From Anaeromyxobacter sp. (GTDB lineage: Bacteria; Myxococcota; Myxococcia; Myxococcales; Anaeromyxobacteraceae): a stretch of 10,435 nt of DNA. A program made the translations under genes and the position numbers. This document shows, piece after piece, positions 7,148 to 10,435 of this stretch. Position 1 is the stretch's first letter. Every line of letters starts with the position of its first letter. The notes beneath the pieces were generated by a model, which saw only the letters and a list, made by a program, of their open reading frames with translations, was not told where the DNA came from and searched no databases. Location: positions 1-10,435 of the forward strand of contig JAHWYA010000026.1 of the NCBI GenBank assembly GCA_020028115.1. The letters are read 5' to 3'.

Positions 7148-10100
7148 GTGGCACAGTTCTTCATCGAGCGCCCCATCTTCGCGTGGGTGATCGGCATCCT
7201 GGTGATGCTCGCCGGCGCGCTCTCGATCTTCGGGCTGCCGATCTCGCAGTACCCCGCCATCGCGCCGCCGCAGATCAGCATGTACGCGACCTACCCGGGC
7301 GCGTCGGCGAAGACGCTCGAGGACACGGTCACGCAGGTCATCGAGCAGCGCATGAACGGGCTCGACCACCTGCGCTACATGGCGTCGCAGTCCGACTCCG
7401 CGGGCAACGCGCAGGTGACCCTCACCTTCGACGCCGGGACGAGCCCGGACATCGCGCAGGTGCAGGTGCAGAACAAGCTGCAGCTCGCGATGCCGCAGCT
7501 CCCGCAGGAGGTGCAGCGCCAGGGCGTGCGCGTCGCGAAGTCGGTCTCGAACTACCTGCTCATCATCGGCCTCGTCTCCGAGGACGGGTCGATGACCCGC
7601 AACGACATCTCCGACTACGCGTACTCGTCGCTGCAGGACCAGATCAGCCGCGTCTCCGGCGTCGGCGAGGTGAACACCTTCGGCTCCGCGTACGCGATGC
7701 GGATCTGGCTCAACCCCGACCGCCTCACGAAGTACCGGCTGACGCCGCTCGACGTGCAGCAGGCGGTCCAGGCGCAGAACGCGCAGGTGTCGGCGGGCCA
7801 GCTCGGCGGCCTCCCGGCGGTGGAGGGCCAGCGGCTCACCGCGACCATCACCGCGCAGACCCGGCTCCAGACCCCGGAGCAGTTCGCCGCGATCCTGCTC
7901 CGGGTGAACCCGGACGGCTCGCAGGTGCGGCTCGCGGACGTCGCCCGCGTCGAGCTCGCCGGCGAGAACTCGGAGATCGAGACCTTCATCAACGGCAGCC
8001 CGTCGTCCGGCATCGGCGTCCGCCTCGCCGCCGGCGCGAACGCGCTGCAGACCGCGAACGCGGTCCGCGACCGGGTGGACGAGCTCGCGAAGTTCTTCCC
8101 GCCGGGGCTGAAGGTCGTCTACCCGGTCGACACGACCCCGTTCGTCCGCCTCTCCATCGAGGAGGTCGTGAAGACGCTCCTCGAGGCGATCGTCCTCGTG
8201 TTCCTCGTGATGTTCCTCTTCCTCCAGAACTTCCGGGCGACGCTCATCCCCACCATCGCCGTCCCGATCGTGCTCCTCGGCACGTTCGGCGTCCTCGCGG
8301 CGTTCGGGTTCAGCATCAACACGCTGACGATGTTCGGCCTGGTGCTCGCCATCGGGCTCCTCGTCGACGACGCGATCGTCGTCGTGGAGAACGTGGAGCG
8401 GGTGATGAGCGAGGAGGGGCTGCCGCCCAAGGCGGCGACCCACAAGTCGATGCGCCAGATCACCGGCGCGCTCGTCGGCATCGCGCTCGTCCTCGCCGCG
8501 GTGTTCGTGCCCATGGCGTTCTTCGGCGGCTCGGTGGGCGTCATCTACCGGCAGTTCTCGATCACGATCGTCTCGGCGATGGCGCTCTCCGTCCTCGTCG
8601 CGCTGACGCTCACCCCCGCGCTGTGCGCGACGATCCTGAAGCCGGTCGAGAAGGGGCAGGGCCACGCGAGGAAGGGCTTCTTCGGGTGGTTCAACCGGAC
8701 CTACGACCGGGGCGCCGGGCGGTACCAGCGCGTCATCGAGGTGCTCGTCCGCCGCCGGGTGCGCGGGATGATCGGCTACGGCGTCCTCGTCGCGGTCCTG
8801 GCGGTGCTGTTCGGGCGGCTGCCCACCGGGTTCCTCCCGCAGGAGGACCAGGGGCTCATGTACGGGCAGATCGTGCTCCCGCCGGGGAGCACGCTCGAGA
8901 TGACGAAGAAGACGCTCGACCGGATCTCGAACCACCTGCTCACCGAGGAGAAGGACGCCGTCGAGTCGGTGATGTCCATCGCGGGCTTCAACTTCGGCTC
9001 GCGCGGGCAGAACGCGGGCGTCGCGTTCGTGCGGCTCAAGCCCTGGGACCAGCGCCGCGCGGAGCGCCTCCGCGCGAGCGCCGTCGCGGCGCGGGTGCAG
9101 GGCGCGCTCGGCTCCGTCAAGGAGGCAAACGTCTTCGTCTTCACGCCGCCCGCGGTGACCGAGCTCGGCAACGCGAACGGCTTCGAGCTGCAGCTGCAGG
9201 ACCGCGGCAACCTCGGCCACGACGCGCTCATGGCGGCGCGCGGCAAGCTCCTCGAGGCGGCCCGCAAGGACCCGCGCCTCGCGAAGGTCCGCCCGTCGGG
9301 CCTGGAGGACACGCCGCAGTTCAACGTCGACGTCGACCAGCAGAAGACGACCGCCCTGGGCGTCTCGCTCGCCGACGTGAACCAGACCCTCGCCTCGACC
9401 TGGGGCGTCGCGTACGTGAACGACTTCCTCGACAAGGGGCGCACGAAGCGGGTCTTCATGCAGGCGGACGCGCCGTTCCGGATGAGCCCGGAGGACCTGG
9501 GCCGCTGGTTCGTCCGGAACCGGCAGGGCGAGATGGTCCCGTTCTCCTCGATCGCGACGAGCCGCTGGAGCTTCGGCTCGCCGAAGCTCGAGCGCTTCAA
9601 CGGCATCCCGTCGATCGCGATCCAGGGCGAGCCCGGGCCCGGCCGCAGCTCCGGCGACGCGATGGCGGCGATGGAGGCGATCGTGAAGGACCTCCCGGCC
9701 GGCGTCGGGTTCGAGTGGTCCGGCCTCTCGTACGAGGAGCGGATCTCCGGCGCGAACGCCCCGGCGCTCTACGCCATCTCGCTCCTCGTCGTGTTCCTCT
9801 GCCTCGCGGCGCTCTACGAGAGCTGGTCGATCCCGCTCTCGGTCATGCTGGTCGTGCCGCTCGGCGTGCTCGGCGCCGTGCTCGGGACGCTCGTCCGCGG
9901 CCTCTCCAACGACGTCTTCTTCCAGGTCGGCCTGCTCACCACCGTCGGCCTCTCCGCCAAGAACGCGATCCTCATCGTGGAGTTCGCGAAGGAGCTGCAC
10001 GAGCGGGGGATGCGCGTCGTCGACGCGGCGCTGCAGGCGGCGCGGATGCGCCTCCGCCCGATCCTCATGACCTCGCTCGCCTTCGTGCTCGGGGTCCTCC

Positions 10101-10345
10101 CGCTCGCGATCGCGCGCGGCGCCGGCGCGGGCGGGCAGATCGCCATCGGCACCGCCGTCATCGGCGGCATGCTCTCCGCGACCGTCCTCGCGATCCTGTT
10201 CGTGCCGCTCTTCTTCGCGCTCATCGCCCGGCGCTCGGGCCCGCCGCCCCGCCGCGAGGCGAACGACGCGGACGTGGACGCGCGCGCCGACGAGGACGAG
10301 GAGGCCCGCCGCCTCGCGGCGGCGAGGGACGCCGTCCATGCGTAG
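7148..10345 (+). CDS. acrB: AcrB-like RND multidrug efflux transporter (HAE-1 family), inner-membrane proton antiporter
   Basis: A 1065-residue pump (AcrB has 1049) that should work as a trimer, exporting drugs and other hydrophobic compounds in exchange for protons. Helix TM1 is at 10-28. The first large periplasmic loop spans about 30-335, TM2-TM6 about 340-497, and the second loop about 560-870. TM8-TM12 fill about 873-1028. The proton relay is complete: Asp407 and Asp408 in [17 protein letters not shown], Lys938 in [17 protein letters not shown], Arg968 and Thr975 in [10 protein letters not shown]. The drug-pocket phenylalanines of AcrB are mostly kept (Phe178, Phe614, Phe616, Phe627), while the position of AcrB Phe136 appears to be Tyr136. 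The switch-loop region reads [10 protein letters not shown]. The Asp pair, intact pocket and [11 protein letters not shown] linker point to a drug (HAE-1) pump rather than a metal (HME) pump. The C-terminal tail after TM12 is long and charged. The start is a GTG with a strong ribosome binding site. The stop overlaps the start of the outer-membrane channel gene by 8 bases, implying translational coupling. Confidence 0.97.
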   Translation: MAQFFIERPIFAWVIGILVMLAGALSIFGLPISQYPAIAPPQISMYATYPGASAKTLEDTVTQVIEQRMNGLDHLRYMASQSDSAGNAQVTLTFDAGTSPDIAQVQVQNKLQLAMPQLPQEVQRQGVRVAKSVSNYLLIIGLVSEDGSMTRNDISDYAYSSLQDQISRVSGVGEVNTFGSAYAMRIWLNPDRLTKYRLTPLDVQQAVQAQNAQVSAGQLGGLPAVEGQRLTATITAQTRLQTPEQFAAILLRVNPDGSQVRLADVARVELAGENSEIETFINGSPSSGIGVRLAAGANALQTANAVRDRVDELAKFFPPGLKVVYPVDTTPFVRLSIEEVVKTLLEAIVLVFLVMFLFLQNFRATLIPTIAVPIVLLGTFGVLAAFGFSINTLTMFGLVLAIGLLVDDAIVVVENVERVMSEEGLPPKAATHKSMRQITGALVGIALVLAAVFVPMAFFGGSVGVIYRQFSITIVSAMALSVLVALTLTPALCATILKPVEKGQGHARKGFFGWFNRTYDRGAGRYQRVIEVLVRRRVRGMIGYGVLVAVLAVLFGRLPTGFLPQEDQGLMYGQIVLPPGSTLEMTKKTLDRISNHLLTEEKDAVESVMSIAGFNFGSRGQNAGVAFVRLKPWDQRRAERLRASAVAARVQGALGSVKEANVFVFTPPAVTELGNANGFELQLQDRGNLGHDALMAARGKLLEAARKDPRLAKVRPSGLEDTPQFNVDVDQQKTTALGVSLADVNQTLASTWGVAYVNDFLDKGRTKRVFMQADAPFRMSPEDLGRWFVRNRQGEMVPFSSIATSRWSFGSPKLERFNGIPSIAIQGEPGPGRSSGDAMAAMEAIVKDLPAGVGFEWSGLSYEERISGANAPALYAISLLVVFLCLAALYESWSIPLSVMLVVPLGVLGAVLGTLVRGLSNDVFFQVGLLTTVGLSAKNAILIVEFAKELHERGMRVVDAALQAARMRLRPILMTSLAFVLGVLPLAIARGAGAGGQIAIGTAVIGGMLSATVLAILFVPLFFALIARRSGPPPRREANDADVDARADEDEEARRLAAARDAVHA

Positions 10346-10435
10346 CCCCCGGGTGGCCGCCGCGGCGGCCCTCCTGCTCGGGGCGGGCTGCTCCCTCGCG
10401 CCGAGGTACGAGCGGCCGGCGGCCCCGGTCGCGGG
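10338..10435 (+). CDS. OprM/NodT-like outer membrane efflux channel lipoprotein, N-terminal fragment only
   Basis: The first 32 codons of the operon's third gene are visible; the rest lies beyond the right edge. The protein starts [18 protein letters not shown], a short lipoprotein signal peptide with the lipidated cysteine at 18. It continues [14 protein letters not shown], which matches the start of mature OprM-type channels (Cys-Ser-Leu, a Pro-x-Tyr, then RP-APVA). Serine after the cysteine is compatible with transport to the outer membrane, in contrast to the Asp in the adaptor. The ATG overlaps the end of the RND gene by 8 bases in another frame. A GAGGGA (10324-10329) 8 bases before it could serve as the ribosome binding site. 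With the adaptor and pump this completes a tripartite efflux system. Identity rests on few residues plus strong context. Confidence 0.85.
   Translation, partial: MRSPRVAAAAALLLGAGCSLAPRYERPAAPVA

Noticed and set aside
7019..10339. Minus-strand open frame of 1106 codons opposite the RND pump gene
   Set aside because: Its translation is dominated by Arg, Glu, Asp, His and Ala, with no domain pattern, as expected when a GC-rich gene is read antisense. The plus-strand frame encodes an unmistakable AcrB-like protein.
1..10435. Mobile elements, CRISPR arrays, tRNA genes or defence genes
   Set aside because: I saw no direct-repeat arrays, transposase or integrase motifs, tRNA-like cloverleaf or defence-family proteins on either strand. 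All recognisable genes are transport or regulatory genes.

Overview
The window is very GC-rich. Nearly all codon third positions in the real genes are G or C, and long stop-free antisense frames run behind every gene. Codon use, gene content and the style of the two-PAS histidine kinase suggest a high-GC Gram-negative bacterium, plausibly a myxobacterium of the Anaeromyxobacter type. That placement is inference; no rRNA or other marker gene is present.

Left part (1-5793, all minus strand). Reading from right to left there is a TetR-family repressor (5793-5203), a small CcdC-family (DUF1453) membrane protein (4956-4456), a cation-translocating P-type ATPase (4374-1822) and a membrane-bound PAS-PAS sensor histidine kinase (1632 to the left edge, cut off inside its ATPase domain). 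The kinase carries an apparent one-base frameshift near its start: the well-formed ribosome binding site and ATG lie in one frame, and almost all of the protein lies in another. Apart from a short gap between the CcdC-like gene and the ATPase, nothing shows that these genes form one functional unit.

Right part (5794-10435, plus strand). A divergent control region with palindromic operator candidates separates the TetR gene from a tripartite efflux operon. The operon encodes an AcrA-like periplasmic adaptor lipoprotein (5893-7104), an AcrB-like RND proton antiporter of the HAE-1 type (7148-10345) and the first 32 codons of an OprM-like outer membrane channel (10338 to the right edge, overlapping the RND gene by 8 bases). 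The three products should assemble into one drug/proton efflux machine across both membranes. The layout (TetR, operator, adaptor, pump, channel) matches acrR-acrAB, ttgR-ttgABC and similar loci, so the TetR protein is most likely the local repressor.

I found no tRNA, rRNA, CRISPR array, insertion sequence or phage gene, and no convincing novel multi-gene system. The observations most worth checking are the kinase frameshift, the structured TetR/efflux control region and the atypical metal-site motifs of the P-type ATPase.
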